A stretch of 64,000 nucleotides of DNA, taken from contig NZ_MTLG01000055.1 in assembly GCF_002192695.1 (NCBI RefSeq), positions 1-64,000 of the forward strand, read 5' to 3'. The notes beneath the pieces were generated by a model. That model saw nothing but the letters and a program-made list of their open reading frames with translations, was not told where the DNA came from and did no database searches. A program made the position numbers and the translations under genes. Source of the DNA: Achromobacter xylosoxidans (lineage in GTDB: Bacteria; Pseudomonadota; Gammaproteobacteria; Burkholderiales; Burkholderiaceae_B). Position 1 is the first letter of the stretch; each line of letters opens with the position of its first letter. Below, in pieces: positions 17,567 through 28,772 of the stretch.

Positions 17567-19006
17567 TTACTCCACGGCCTTGACCATGTCTTCGAGCACC
17601 TTCTTGGCGTCGCCGAAAACCATCATCGTGCGGTCCATGTAGAAGAGCTCGTTGTCCAGGCCCGCGTAGCCCGAGGCCATGGACCGCTTGTTCACGATCA
17701 CGGTGCGGGCCTTGTAGGCTTCGAGGATGGGCATGCCGGCGATGGGCGACTTCGGGTCGTTCTTCGCGGCCGGGTTGACCACGTCGTTCGCGCCCAGCAC
17801 CAGCACCACGTCGGTCTGGCCGAACTCGCTGTTGATGTCTTCCATTTCGAAGACCTGGTCGTAAGGCACCTCGGCCTCGGCCAGCAGCACGTTCATGTGG
17901 CCGGGCATGCGTCCTGCCACCGGGTGGATGGCGTACTTGACCGTCACGCCGCGCTCGGTGAGCTTTTCCGCCAGTTCCTTCAGCGCGTGCTGCGCGCGCG
18001 CCACCGCCAGGCCGTAGCCGGGCACGATGGTCACGCTTTCGGCGTTGGTCATCAGGAAGGCGGCGTCGTCGGGGCTGCCGGACTTGACGCTGCGCTGCTG
18101 CGCATCGCCCGCCGCAGCGGCGCCGCCGGCCTGGCCGCCGAAGCCGCCCAGGATCACGTTGAAGAACGAGCGGTTCATCGCCTTGCACATGATGTAGGAC
18201 AGGATCGCGCCCGAGGAACCCACCAGCGAACCGGCGATGATCAGCATGGGGTTGTTCAGCGAGAAGCCGATGCCGGCCGCAGCCCAACCGGAATAGCTGT
18301 TCAGCATGGACACGACCACAGGCATGTCGGCGCCGCCGATCGGGATGATGATCAGCACGCCCAGCACGAAGGCGATGATCGTCATGATGATGAAGGGCGT
18401 CCATTCCTGCGTGAGCATGAACCAGATGCCGCAGCCCAGCATCAGCAGCGCCAGCGCCAGGTTCAGCATGTGCTGGCCCGAGAACACCACCGGCGCGCCC
18501 TGGAACAGGCGGAACTTGTACTTGCCCGACAGCTTGCCGAAGGCGATGACCGACCCCGAGAACGTGATGGCGCCGACGAAGGTGCCGATGAACAGCTCGA
18601 AGCGGTTGCCGGTGGGGATGGGCATGCCGGCCGGCACGATGCCGAAGGCATGCGGCTCCGCCACCACGGCCACCGCGATGGCGACCGCCGCCAGGCCGAT
18701 CATGCTGTGCATGAAGGCGACCAGTTCGGGCATCTTGGTCATTTCGACGCGCTTGGCCATCAGCGTGCCGATGGAGCCGCCCACCAGCAGGCCCAGCAGG
18801 ACCCAGCCCAGGCCGATGGTGGCGGCGCCGTCGCGGGCCAGGGCGACGATGAGCGCGGCCGTGGTCAGCACGGCGATCGCCATGCCGGCCATGCCGAACG
18901 CATTGCCCAGTCGCGACGTGGTGGGGTGCGACAGGCCCTTGAGCGCCTGGATGAAGCAGACCGAGGCGATCAGGTACAGCAGGGTGACGAGGTTCAGCGA
19001 GATCAT
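17567..19006 (-). CDS. pntB: NAD(P) transhydrogenase subunit beta
   Basis: This is the membrane and NADP(H)-binding subunit of proton-translocating transhydrogenase, which moves hydride between NADH and NADP+. The N-terminal half is strongly hydrophobic with about nine membrane segments. The C-terminal dIII domain shows GYGLAVARAQHALKEL, the loop GANDVVNPAAK and KRSMASGYAG. The length is 479 residues from the ATG at 19006, which overlaps the stop of the upstream small subunit by 4 bp. Longer in-frame starts are rejected because they read through that gene. Confidence 0.96.
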   Translation of the reverse strand: MISLNLVTLLYLIASVCFIQALKGLSHPTTSRLGNAFGMAGMAIAVLTTAALIVALARDGAATIGLGWVLLGLLVGGSIGTLMAKRVEMTKMPELVAFMHSMIGLAAVAIAVAVVAEPHAFGIVPAGMPIPTGNRFELFIGTFVGAITFSGSVIAFGKLSGKYKFRLFQGAPVVFSGQHMLNLALALLMLGCGIWFMLTQEWTPFIIMTIIAFVLGVLIIIPIGGADMPVVVSMLNSYSGWAAAGIGFSLNNPMLIIAGSLVGSSGAILSYIMCKAMNRSFFNVILGGFGGQAGGAAAAGDAQQRSVKSGSPDDAAFLMTNAESVTIVPGYGLAVARAQHALKELAEKLTERGVTVKYAIHPVAGRMPGHMNVLLAEAEVPYDQVFEMEDINSEFGQTDVVLVLGANDVVNPAAKNDPKSPIAGMPILEAYKARTVIVNKRSMASGYAGLDNELFYMDRTMMVFGDAKKVLEDMVKAVE

Positions 19007-19320
19007 TGCGCTTCCTCCTTGCCTGCCTTGCGGTCCTTCTTCTTGAACATTTCCAGCATGCGCCGGGTCACGAGAAAGCCGCCGAACACATTGACCGCGG
19101 CCAGCGCCACGGCGAACACGCCCATGCCGCGCGCCAGCCCGCCTTCGGTCAGCGCGGCCGCCAGCATGGCGCCCACGATGATGATGGCGGAAATGGCGTT
19201 GGTGACCGCCATCAACGGCGTGTGCAGGGCGGGGGTGACGTTCCACACGACGTGGTAGCCGACATAGATGGCCAGCACGAAGATGATGAGATTCATCAGG
19301 GTGGGGTTGATCGCTTCCAT
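19003..19320 (-). CDS. pntAb: NAD(P) transhydrogenase subunit alpha, part 2 (membrane)
   Basis: This 105-residue membrane protein corresponds to the C-terminal membrane part of E. coli PntA, encoded here as a separate gene. Three or four hydrophobic segments are visible (LIIFVLAIYVGYHVVW, TPLMAVTNAISAIIIVGAML, GVFAVALAAVNVFGGFLVTRRML). The segment around HTPLMAVTNAISAI is a family hallmark. It starts 4 bp after pntAA and overlaps pntB by 4 bp. Confidence 0.94.
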   Translation of the reverse strand: MEAINPTLMNLIIFVLAIYVGYHVVWNVTPALHTPLMAVTNAISAIIIVGAMLAAALTEGGLARGMGVFAVALAAVNVFGGFLVTRRMLEMFKKKDRKAGKEEAQ

Positions 19321-19324
19321 GCTT

Positions 19325-20443
19325 TTAATTCCTCCGCGCCACGTTGCCGCCTTCGCACATCAGGCAGGCCGCGACGATTTCATCGTCGCGCTGGATCGCC
19401 AGCGCGCCGTCCGCATTGATGATGAGCTTCAGGAAATCCTGGATGTTGCGCGCATACAGCGCCGAAGCGTCGGTCGCGACCAGGCCGGGCAGGTTGGTCA
19501 GCCCGATGATCGTCACGCCGTGCTTTTCCGCCACCAGGCCTTTCTCGGACAGCGGGCAATTGCCGCCGCGTTCGACCGCCAGGTCCACCAGCACCGAGCC
19601 CGGCTTCATGGCCGCGACGGTTTCCGCGGACACCAGCGTGGGGGCGGGGCGGCCGGGAATCAGCGCCGTGGTGATGACGATGTCGGCCTGCTTGCAGCGC
19701 TCGGATACGAGCGCGGCCTGCCGCGCCATCCAGGCGGGCGGCATGGGCCGGGCGTAGCCGCCCGTGCCTTGCGCGATTTCACGTTCCTCGTCCGTCTCGA
19801 AGGGCACGTCGATGAACTTGGCGCCCAGCGATTCCACCTGTTCGCGCGCGGCCGGGCGCACGTCCGAGGCTTCGACCACCGCGCCCAGCCGCTTGGCGGT
19901 GGCAATGGCCTGCAGCCCGGCCACGCCGGTGCCCAGCACGACGGCGCGGGCGGCTTTCAGCGTGCCCGCGGCGGTCATCATCATGGGAATCAGGCGGCCG
20001 TAGTGGTGCGCCGCCAGCAGCACGGCCTTGTAGCCGGCCAGGTTGGCTTGCGAGGACAGCACGTCCAGGCTCTGGGCCCGCGTGATGCGGGGTGCGGCCT
20101 CCAGCGCGAATCCGGTGAGCCCGGCGGCGGCCATCTGCTGGATGCCTTCGGCGTCGAAGGGATCCAGCATGCCGATCACGACGGCACCGGATTTCATCTG
20201 GGGCAGTTCCGCGGCGGAAGGCGCGCGCACCTTCATGACGAGTTCTGCCCCCAGCGCATCCTGGGCGGTGCCGAGCGTGGCGCCCGCTGCCTCATAGGCC
20301 TCGTCGAGATAGCGGGCGGCAGTGCCTGCCCCGCGCTCCACGACGACGGTGTGTTTGCCGCCTACATACTTCTTGACGGTCTCCGGTGTTGCTGCGACAC
20401 GAGTTTCCCCGTCTCGGGTTTCTTTTGGTATCCCGATGTGCAT
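19325..20443 (-). CDS. pntAA: NAD(P) transhydrogenase subunit alpha, part 1 (NAD-binding)
   Basis: This is the soluble dI domain of transhydrogenase, 372 residues, related to alanine dehydrogenase. The N-terminus HIGIPKETRDGETRVAATP and the Rossmann segment VVLGTGVAGLQAIATAKRLGA with ASDVRPAAREQVESLGA identify it. It heads the pntAA-pntAb-pntB operon on the minus strand. The start ATG at 20443 follows GAGGAGAGG. The enzyme makes NADPH at the expense of the proton gradient. Confidence 0.96.
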   Translation of the reverse strand: MHIGIPKETRDGETRVAATPETVKKYVGGKHTVVVERGAGTAARYLDEAYEAAGATLGTAQDALGAELVMKVRAPSAAELPQMKSGAVVIGMLDPFDAEGIQQMAAAGLTGFALEAAPRITRAQSLDVLSSQANLAGYKAVLLAAHHYGRLIPMMMTAAGTLKAARAVVLGTGVAGLQAIATAKRLGAVVEASDVRPAAREQVESLGAKFIDVPFETDEEREIAQGTGGYARPMPPAWMARQAALVSERCKQADIVITTALIPGRPAPTLVSAETVAAMKPGSVLVDLAVERGGNCPLSEKGLVAEKHGVTIIGLTNLPGLVATDASALYARNIQDFLKLIINADGALAIQRDDEIVAACLMCEGGNVARRN

Positions 20444-20568
20444 CTACGCCTCTCCTCATTAATTGGCAATAGTTATACACGGTAACCAGAGAAGAAAGGG
20501 TGTCCCGGCCGTATTGCCAATAGGGTAAATGGCGCCAACCCCCTCTTAGATCGACGAGTTGCTCGGGC

Positions 20569-20599
20569 GAAAAAAAGCCCCATGGCGAACCATGGGGCT
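20569..20599 (-). terminator. Intrinsic terminator after the N-formylglutamate amidohydrolase gene
   Basis: On the minus strand a 10-bp stem (AGCCCCATGG paired with CCATGGGGCT, 20576-20585 and 20590-20599) is followed by seven T residues. It lies between that gene and pntAA. Confidence 0.85.
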
Positions 20600-20673
20600 G
20601 GGGTCTTGCAACCCAACTGCTCCGGCCAGTCTGACTTTTGCGCTGGCCGGCACCTGCGCGCAAACGTCCGGCG

Positions 20674-21549
20674 TCAAGCCGTTTGCGCGCGAGTCCAGGT
20701 GATCAGCGCGGCGGTGAGCTCGCGCAGATCGGCCTTCAGGCGGCCGTAGTTCTCAGAAGGGCGCAGCGAGACTTCATCCATGTAGAGCTTGCGGTTGATC
20801 TCGATCTGCAGGCTGTGGCGGCCTTCTTCGGGACGGCCGAAGGCGCGCACCAGTTCCACGCCCTTGTAGGGGTCGTTGACGGTGACGTCGTAACCGCGTT
20901 CACGCAGCCAGGCGGCGATGAATTCGCGGAAAGCCGGATCGCTGGTGCTGCCGTCGCGGTCGCCCAGCACGAAGTCGGGGTGCACCAGGCCAGGCCGGTC
21001 GGTGGCGTAGGCGCCGGCGACGCTGGGCATGGAGTGGCAGTTGATGTGCCAGACCTTGCCGAACTTCTGGTGGGCGGCGTCCAGCACCTGGCCCAGCGCG
21101 GCGTGGTAGGGCTTCCAGCAGGCGTCGATGCGGTGGCGCACTTCGTCCACCGTCAGCTTGCGGTTGTAGAGCGGCGTGCCGTCGTCCAGCATGCGCCAGA
21201 TCAGGCCCTTGCCCAGCTTGACCTTGGGCGAGGCATTGATGGCGTCGGGCCAGGCCGCGTCCAAAAGCAATTCGTCGATTTCGTCGGGCGAGCGGTTGGC
21301 GTCGATGTAGGCGCGCGGAAACGCCGCGGCAATCATCGGCACGCCCATTTCGATGGCGTCGCCCCACAGGTCGTCAACCCAGGTGTCCTCGGCGGTGCGC
21401 AATGCGCCAAAGTCCACCGCAGCCGCGAAATCGGGGGGGTAGGCGGTGCCGCTGTGCGGGGAGTCCAGCACGAGGGGGGCCGAGGAGTCCGAATCAGGAT
21501 ATTGCTGCGGGAGGTCGAGCCGGTAAGACAGGGGTTGGGTAATTCGCAT
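20674..21549 (-). CDS. N-formylglutamate amidohydrolase family protein
   Basis: This 291-residue enzyme should hydrolyse N-formylglutamate to glutamate and formate, the last step of one histidine-degradation route. Family segments are visible: LVLDSPHSGTAYP, FIDANR-like YIDANRSPDEIDELL, and INCHSMPSVAG, with histidines likely to bind metal. No hut genes surround it, so the physiological substrate is uncertain. It stands 68 bp downstream of the Bug protein gene on the same strand and may share its mRNA. Confidence 0.88.
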   Translation of the reverse strand: MRITQPLSYRLDLPQQYPDSDSSAPLVLDSPHSGTAYPPDFAAAVDFGALRTAEDTWVDDLWGDAIEMGVPMIAAAFPRAYIDANRSPDEIDELLLDAAWPDAINASPKVKLGKGLIWRMLDDGTPLYNRKLTVDEVRHRIDACWKPYHAALGQVLDAAHQKFGKVWHINCHSMPSVAGAYATDRPGLVHPDFVLGDRDGSTSDPAFREFIAAWLRERGYDVTVNDPYKGVELVRAFGRPEEGRHSLQIEINRKLYMDEVSLRPSENYGRLKADLRELTAALITWTRAQTA

Positions 21550-21617
21550 AAGGGGGTGTTGCGTTCGTGAATCGGAGGTCCTCGCGCACCGAGAGGCGCG
21601 CGGGGACCGAAGACCGC

Positions 21618-22607
21618 TTAGTCGATCTTCACGTTGGCTTCTTTGGCGATGCGCTTGTTCTTGGCGATTTCAGCCGAGATCTGCGCCGCGAATTCGGCCG
21701 GGGTGTTGGCGGCCGGCGCGGCGCCCAGGGCTTCCAGGCGGGTCTTGACGTCGGCTTCGGCGCTGACCTTCTGCACGGCGGCGTTCAGCTTGTCCAGCAC
21801 GGGCTGGGGCAGCTTGGCGGGCGCCACCAGGCCGAACCAGGAGGCGTCGTTCACGGCCGGCAGGCCGGCTTCGGCGAACGTGGGCACGTCGGACAGGGCG
21901 GCCACGCGCTTGGGCGAGGCCACGGCCATGGCGATCAGGCGGCCGGACTGCACGTGCGGCAGCGAGGAGGGCAGGTTGTCATACATGACGTCGACCTGGC
22001 CGGCCAGCGCGTCGTTCAGCGCCGGACCCACGCCGCGGTACGGCACGTGCATCAGGTTGGTGCCCGACGCCATCTTGAACAGTTCGCCCATCATGTGCGA
22101 GACCGAACCGTTGCCGGCCGACGCGTAGGTCAGCTTGCCCGGCTCGCTCTTGGCCAGCTTGATGAAGTCGGCGATGTTCTTGGCCTGGACCTTCGGGTTG
22201 ATGGTCATGATGTTGGGCACGGCCGCCAGGTTCGAGATGGGCGTGAAGTCCTTCTCGCCGTCGAACGGCAGGTTCGGGTAGATGGCCGGGTTGATGCCGT
22301 GGGTGCTGACGGTGGCGATGCCCAGCGTGTAGCCGTCCGGCGCGCTGCTGGCGACGAAGGCGCTGCCGATCGAGCCGCCGGCGCCGCCGCGGTTTTCCAC
22401 CACGACGGTCTGGCCCAGCTCCTTGCCCAGCTTGTCCGCGAACAGGCGGCCGACGATGTCGGTGGTGCCGCCGGGCGGGAAGGGAACGATCAGGCGGATG
22501 GGCTTGGTCGGATACGCGTCTTCAGCGTGCGCGATGCCCGAGGTCAGCGGCGCGGCCAGGGTCGCGGCGGCGACACACAGGCCCATTACTACTTTACGGC
22601 GTTGCAT
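21618..22607 (-). CDS. Bug/TctC-type tripartite tricarboxylate transporter substrate-binding protein
   Basis: This periplasmic solute-binding protein has 329 residues. A signal peptide (RRKVVMGLCVAAATLAAPLTSGIAHA) is followed by the family signature YPTKPIRLIVPFPPGGTTDIVGR and by ENRGGAGGSIGSAFVA. Such proteins are hugely expanded in Bordetella and relatives and bind small carboxylates or amides. No TctA/TctB membrane genes are adjacent, which is common for orphan Bug genes. The ATG at 22607 has AGGGGA upstream, so longer in-frame starts are rejected. The divergent LysR gene is a likely regulator. Confidence 0.93.
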   Translation of the reverse strand: MQRRKVVMGLCVAAATLAAPLTSGIAHAEDAYPTKPIRLIVPFPPGGTTDIVGRLFADKLGKELGQTVVVENRGGAGGSIGSAFVASSAPDGYTLGIATVSTHGINPAIYPNLPFDGEKDFTPISNLAAVPNIMTINPKVQAKNIADFIKLAKSEPGKLTYASAGNGSVSHMMGELFKMASGTNLMHVPYRGVGPALNDALAGQVDVMYDNLPSSLPHVQSGRLIAMAVASPKRVAALSDVPTFAEAGLPAVNDASWFGLVAPAKLPQPVLDKLNAAVQKVSAEADVKTRLEALGAAPAANTPAEFAAQISAEIAKNKRIAKEANVKID

Positions 22608-22681
22608 GGATTCCCCTAATGAATTGGAAAGCGGCTGCGCAAAGGCAGACGCAAACGCAACGATTCTTTCCTGGCGGCCTG

Positions 22682-22693
22682 GTTTGCGCAAAC
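22682..22693. promoter_or_regulatory. Palindrome in the divergent Bug/LysR promoter region
   Basis: GTTTGCGCAAAC is a perfect 12-bp palindrome, with related TGCGCAAA and CGCAAACG segments just to its left (about 22633-22660). It lies in the 192-bp gap between the divergent genes, where a LysR operator would be expected. Assignment to the neighbouring regulator is inference. Confidence 0.4.
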
Positions 22694-22799
22694 GAAAGTT
22701 TCTCCGTAAGCTATGACTTTTTTTCATGCCTCTTTTCGCGGCGGTCCGGAACAGGGCTGTTTTTGCTGCACGGCCTGAAACAATTTACGTACCTCATCC

Positions 22800-23726
22800 A
22801 TGCGGCGATTCTGTCCCTCACTCACGGATCTCCAGGCGTTCGAAGTCGCCGCGAGACATAGCAGTTTCACGCGCGCGGCCCAGGAATTGTGTGTCACCCA
22901 GGGCGCGGTCAGTAAGCAGGTGAAACATCTGGAGGAGTTCGTCGGCATCGAACTATTCCTGCGCATCAGGCAGGGCCTGGTCCTGACCGAGGCCGGACGC
23001 AGCTATCTGACCAAGATCCAGGCCGGCTTGGGGCAGATCGAGGCCGCCACGGTGGAGCTGATCGCGCACCAGGGGCAGGGCGGCACCCTCAACCTGACCT
23101 GTATGCCGACCTTCGGCGCGCGCTGGCTGATTCCGCGCCTGACCGCCTTCATGCGCCTGCGCCCGGACATCCACGTCGAATTCCTGCCCCACCGCCAGGG
23201 CTATGACTTTTCCACGCCCGAGCTGGACGCCGCCGTGCGCTTCGGCGAGGGTATCTGGCCGGGCAGCGGGGCGGACTACATCGTCGGCCGCGAAATCCTG
23301 CCGGTCTGCAGTCCGCGCCTGATTCCAGGCGGCTGTGCGTCGCCGGCGGACCTGCTGGCCTACCCGTTGCTGCACCACACCTCGGCGCTGGAAGGCTGGC
23401 GCGACTGGTTCGAGCAGGCCGGCTGCGATACCCGGCGCAGCCTGGAAGGCGCGCGCTTCGACCAGTACGCGCTGCTGTCGCAGGCGGCCGCGGCCGGTTT
23501 CGGCGTGGCGCTGATTCCGCGCTGCCTGATCGAGGACGAGCTGCGCGACGGCAAGCTGGCCGTCGCCATCCAGCTGCCGATCCGGGCGCGCATGGGGTAC
23601 TACCTGTGTTATCCGGAGCAGAAGGCCAATCTGCCCACCCTGCAGGCATTCCGCACCTGGCTGATGGAAGTGTCGCGCGCGGCCGAGCCGCAGCCGCGGG
23701 AAGATGCCCAGTCCGATCTAAAATAG
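22800..23726 (+). CDS. LysR family transcriptional regulator (GcvA-like)
   Basis: This 308-residue regulator has an N-terminal winged helix-turn-helix ([20 protein letters not shown] and [18 protein letters not shown]) and a C-terminal effector-binding domain with GALIPR-like [14 protein letters not shown]. The length and HTH sequence resemble the GcvA/AmpR branch. It is divergent from the Bug binding protein gene, and such pairs are usually controlled by the LysR protein. It ends 7 bp before mnmA, an arrangement that could give read-through. Confidence 0.93.
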   Translation: MRRFCPSLTDLQAFEVAARHSSFTRAAQELCVTQGAVSKQVKHLEEFVGIELFLRIRQGLVLTEAGRSYLTKIQAGLGQIEAATVELIAHQGQGGTLNLTCMPTFGARWLIPRLTAFMRLRPDIHVEFLPHRQGYDFSTPELDAAVRFGEGIWPGSGADYIVGREILPVCSPRLIPGGCASPADLLAYPLLHHTSALEGWRDWFEQAGCDTRRSLEGARFDQYALLSQAAAAGFGVALIPRCLIEDELRDGKLAVAIQLPIRARMGYYLCYPEQKANLPTLQAFRTWLMEVSRAAEPQPREDAQSDLK

Positions 23727-23733
23727 TCGCATC

Positions 23734-24852
23734 ATGAGTCAAACATCAACCAAGAAAGGCCGCGTTGTCGTCGGCATGTCCGGCGGGGTCGATTCTTCGG
23801 TCACCGCCTGGCTGCTCAAGCAGCAAGGCTACGAGGTCGTCGGCCTGTTCATGAAGAACTGGGAAGACGACGACGATTCCGAATACTGCTCCACCCGCCA
23901 GGACCTGCTGGACGCCGCCAGCGTCGCGGACCTGGTCGGCGTCGAGTTCGAGTTCGTCAATTTCGCCGCCGAATACAAGGACCGCGTGTTCGCGGAGTTC
24001 CTGCGCGAGTACTCGGCGGGCCGCACGCCCAACCCCGACGTGCTGTGCAACGCCGAGATCAAGTTCAAGGCCTTCCTGGATCACGCCATGGCGCTGGGCG
24101 CCGAGCACATCGCCACCGGTCACTACGCGCGGGTGCGCGAAGTGCCGGCCGAGGGCGGCGGCACGCAGTTCCAGCTGCTCAAGGCGCTGGACGCCTCCAA
24201 GGACCAGAGCTACTTCCTGCACCGGCTGAACCAGGCGCAGCTGTCGCGCACCCTGTTTCCGCTGGGCGAGATCCACAAGACCGAGGTGCGCCGCATCGCG
24301 CACGAGATCGGGCTGCACAATGCCGCCAAGAAGGATTCCACCGGCATCTGCTTCATCGGCGAGCGGCCGTTCCGCGAGTTCCTGAACCGCTATCTGCCGA
24401 CCGAGCCGGGCCCGATCATGACGCCGGAAGGGCAGAAGGTCGGCCGCCATGAGGGGCTGTCATTCTATACGCTGGGCCAGCGCAAGGGCCTGGGCGTGGG
24501 CGGCGTGAAGGGGCGCCAGCGCGAGGACGGCACGGCCGAGGCCTGGTACGTGGCGCGCAAGGACCTGGAGCGCAATGTGCTCTACGTGGTGCAAGGGCAC
24601 GATCACCCCTGGTTGCTGTCGGGCGAACTGCGGGCGCAGGACGCCAGCTGGGTCGCCGGCCACGCGCCGGCCCCCGGCGCCTATGGCGCCAAGACGCGTT
24701 ACCGCCAGGCCGACGCCGCCTGCCGGCTGGACGGCGCCGCCGACGGCGCCTTCAGCCTGAGCTTTACGGATCCGCAGTGGGCAGTAACGCCCGGACAGTC
24801 CGCCGTGCTTTACGATGGCGAGGTTTGCCTGGGCGGCGGCATCATCCTGTAG
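23734..24852 (+). CDS. mnmA: tRNA-specific 2-thiouridylase MnmA
   Basis: It catalyses 2-thiolation of U34 in tRNA-Lys, tRNA-Glu and tRNA-Gln, receiving sulfur from the Tus relay. The PP-loop GMSGGVDSS is at residues 14-22. The two catalytic cysteines are C105 ([12 protein letters not shown]) and C206 ([10 protein letters not shown]). The 372 residues match the family. The ATG lies only 7 bp after the LysR stop, without a strong separate promoter visible. Confidence 0.97.
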   Translation: MSQTSTKKGRVVVGMSGGVDSSVTAWLLKQQGYEVVGLFMKNWEDDDDSEYCSTRQDLLDAASVADLVGVEFEFVNFAAEYKDRVFAEFLREYSAGRTPNPDVLCNAEIKFKAFLDHAMALGAEHIATGHYARVREVPAEGGGTQFQLLKALDASKDQSYFLHRLNQAQLSRTLFPLGEIHKTEVRRIAHEIGLHNAAKKDSTGICFIGERPFREFLNRYLPTEPGPIMTPEGQKVGRHEGLSFYTLGQRKGLGVGGVKGRQREDGTAEAWYVARKDLERNVLYVVQGHDHPWLLSGELRAQDASWVAGHAPAPGAYGAKTRYRQADAACRLDGAADGAFSLSFTDPQWAVTPGQSAVLYDGEVCLGGGIIL

Positions 24853-24896
24853 TCGCCGCGCCGGCATCCGCCGCGCGGTGTGTGCAGACTTTACTC

Positions 24897-24930
24897 AAAG
24901 CCCCTCGGGCGCGGCCCCTGGGGCTTTGTT
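24897..24930 (+). terminator. Terminator after mnmA
   Basis: An 8-bp stem (AAAGCCCC at 24897-24904 with GGGGCTTT at 24920-24927) with a GC-rich loop is followed by a broken T-tract (TTTGTTC). Confidence 0.65.
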
Positions 24931-24958
24931 CATTTCCAAGAAGAAAGAGGAGACGGTT

Positions 24959-25777
24959 GTGGATGTAACGATGGTGATTTGCCTGCTGGTGCTGGGCGGC
25001 GTGGTGGGTTTCGCCGCGGGCCTGCTGGGCATAGGCGGGGGCATGCTGCTGGTGCCTTTCCTGACGATGCTGTTTGCGTGGAAGGGCATGCCAGCCGATC
25101 TGGTGGTGCATGCGGCCATCGCCACGTCGATGACCTCGATCCTGTTCACTTCCATTTCCAGCGTGCGGGCGCACCAGCAGCGCGGCACGATCAAATGGAA
25201 CATCGTCTGGGCGATGGCGCCGGGCATCATTATCGGCGGCTTGCTGTCCGGCGGCGCGGTCTTCGCCGCGCTCAGCACGCTGTGGCTGTCGCTGTTCTTC
25301 GCCTTGTTCGTCGGCTATTCCGGCTGGAGCATGCTGCAGAACAAGAAGCCCAAGCCCAGCCGCCAGATGCCTGGCGTGGTGGGCACCAGCGCGGCCGGGG
25401 CGGGTATCGGTTTCCTGTCCGGCCTGGTGGGCGCGGGCGGCGGTTTCCTGTCGGTGCCTTTCATGGTCTGGTGCAACGTGGCGCTGCACAACGCGGTGTC
25501 GACCTCGGCCGCGCTGGGCTTTCCCATCGCGTTGGCCAATAGCGTGGGCTATGTGGTGTCGGGCCTGAACTCGGGCGAATCACGTCCCGGCATGCTGGGC
25601 TACATCTACTGGCCGGCATTGATTGCGCTGGTGTGCACCAGCGTGCTGACGGCGCCCTTGGGCGCGCGCATGGCGCACCGCCTGCCGGTGCAGACGCTCA
25701 AGCGCGTGTTCGCCTGCCTGCTGTTTGCGCTGGCCGCGTACATGCTGTTCAAGGCCTGGCAGACGTTCAACGCCTGA
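24959..25777 (+). CDS. TauE/SafE family sulfite-exporter-type permease
   Basis: This polytopic inner-membrane protein of 272 residues has about eight hydrophobic segments. The duplicated TauE/SafE pattern appears as GFAAGLLGIGGGMLLVPFL near the N-terminus and GFLSGLVGAGGGFLSVPFM in the second half. The family exports or imports sulfite, sulfoacetate and related anions; the substrate here is unknown. The best start is GTG at 24959, with AGGAG 6 nt upstream. The first in-frame ATG (24971) lies too far from that ribosome site. Confidence 0.88.
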   Translation: MDVTMVICLLVLGGVVGFAAGLLGIGGGMLLVPFLTMLFAWKGMPADLVVHAAIATSMTSILFTSISSVRAHQQRGTIKWNIVWAMAPGIIIGGLLSGGAVFAALSTLWLSLFFALFVGYSGWSMLQNKKPKPSRQMPGVVGTSAAGAGIGFLSGLVGAGGGFLSVPFMVWCNVALHNAVSTSAALGFPIALANSVGYVVSGLNSGESRPGMLGYIYWPALIALVCTSVLTAPLGARMAHRLPVQTLKRVFACLLFALAAYMLFKAWQTFNA

Positions 25778-25814
25778 GCCGACAGGGCTGCGCCGAGGGA
25801 AAGGCGCAGTCCAC

Positions 25815-25912
25815 GTAGAAGCGCCGTCAATGCAGAAGCAAAGGCGGCGCAGAAGCAAAGGCAAAACAGAAGCGCGGGCGGAGCGGAGGCGGGGCCAAGC
25901 AGAAGCCAGGCC
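25815..25912 (+). repeat. Degenerate 17-bp tandem repeat
   Basis: Six units of 14-17 bp follow one another, each beginning with a variant of GCAGAAGC: 25815-25831, 25832-25848, 25849-25865, 25866-25882, 25883-25898 and 25899-25912. Units two and three share GCAGAAGCAAAGGC exactly. The array lies between two convergent genes and directly beside the dispersed palindromic repeat. Confidence 0.7.
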
Positions 25913-25915
25913 GCA

Positions 25916-25981
25916 CGGATCCGGCTCCGCCGGTCCGTAGCGGCGCCCCCTGGGGGGAGGCGCGCAGCGCCTCGGGGGGGG

Positions 25982-25983
<2 letters not shown>
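25916..25983 (-). repeat. Dispersed palindromic intergenic repeat, copy B
   Basis: This is the inverted counterpart of the element at 3-70. On the minus strand it reads through the GAGGCGCTGCGCGCCTC hairpin, a CCCCCCAGGGGG hairpin and the identical GGACCGGCGGAGCCGGATCC module. It touches the stop codon of the glutathione S-transferase gene and may form the 3' end of that mRNA. Confidence 0.78.
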
Positions 25984-28127
<2,144 letters not shown>

Positions 28128-28183
28128 TCGCCTTGCCGCGCGCCTGGGGCGCGCGGCTTCTGTTGACCTTACGGGAGATTGCA

Positions 28184-28642
28184 ATGAAGAAGTTGTCCAC
28201 GCTCGCCGCGTTGGCCTGTATGACGGTGGGGCCCCTGCTGGCGACGAGCGCGTCCGCGCAGTTCGCCAAGCCCGAGGACGCGGTCAAGTACCGCCAGTCG
28301 GCGCTGACGCTGATGGCTTCCCACTTCGGCCGCATGGCGCCGGTGGTCAAGGGCCAGCAGCCCTATGACGCCGCGCAGATCAAGGCCAATGTGGAAGTGT
28401 TGAAGACCTTGTCGGCCTTGCCGTGGACGGCTTTCGGCGCGGGCACCGAGGGCGGCGACGCGCGTCCGGAGATCTGGAGCGACGCCGCGGGCTTCAAGCA
28501 GAAGCAGCAGGCCTTCCAGGACAACATCGTCAAGCTGTCGGCCGCTGCCGATGCCGGCGACCTGGACAAGCTGCGCGCCGCGTTCGGCGATGTCGGCGCA
28601 AGCTGCAAGGCCTGCCACGACGCGTACCGCAAGAAGAAATAA
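28184..28642 (+). CDS. Cytochrome c'
   Basis: This periplasmic c-type haem protein has 152 residues. A signal peptide ending ATSASA-QF is followed by FAKPEDAVKYRQSALTLM, the typical four-helix-bundle start. The haem site CKACH is at C141-H145 near the C-terminus. Cytochromes c' bind NO and are linked to nitrosative-stress protection in this group. GGGAG lies upstream of the ATG. A strong terminator follows. Confidence 0.94.
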   Translation: MKKLSTLAALACMTVGPLLATSASAQFAKPEDAVKYRQSALTLMASHFGRMAPVVKGQQPYDAAQIKANVEVLKTLSALPWTAFGAGTEGGDARPEIWSDAAGFKQKQQAFQDNIVKLSAAADAGDLDKLRAAFGDVGASCKACHDAYRKKK

Positions 28643-28679
28643 AGCGCTGGCCGTCCGCGGGCGGCATGTGGGCAAAGAG

Positions 28680-28708
28680 GCGCCAGCGTAACCGTTGGCG
28701 CTTTTTTT
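28680..28708 (+). terminator. Intrinsic terminator after the cytochrome c' gene
   Basis: A 9-bp stem (GCGCCAGCG with CGTTGGCGC, one G-T pair) and a TAAC loop precede seven T residues. Confidence 0.88.
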
Positions 28709-28772
28709 ATGCCATCGCAGGGCTTGCGGCGATCCACGGGGCCGTGCGTTGGCCCCGGACAGGAGAGGTGGG

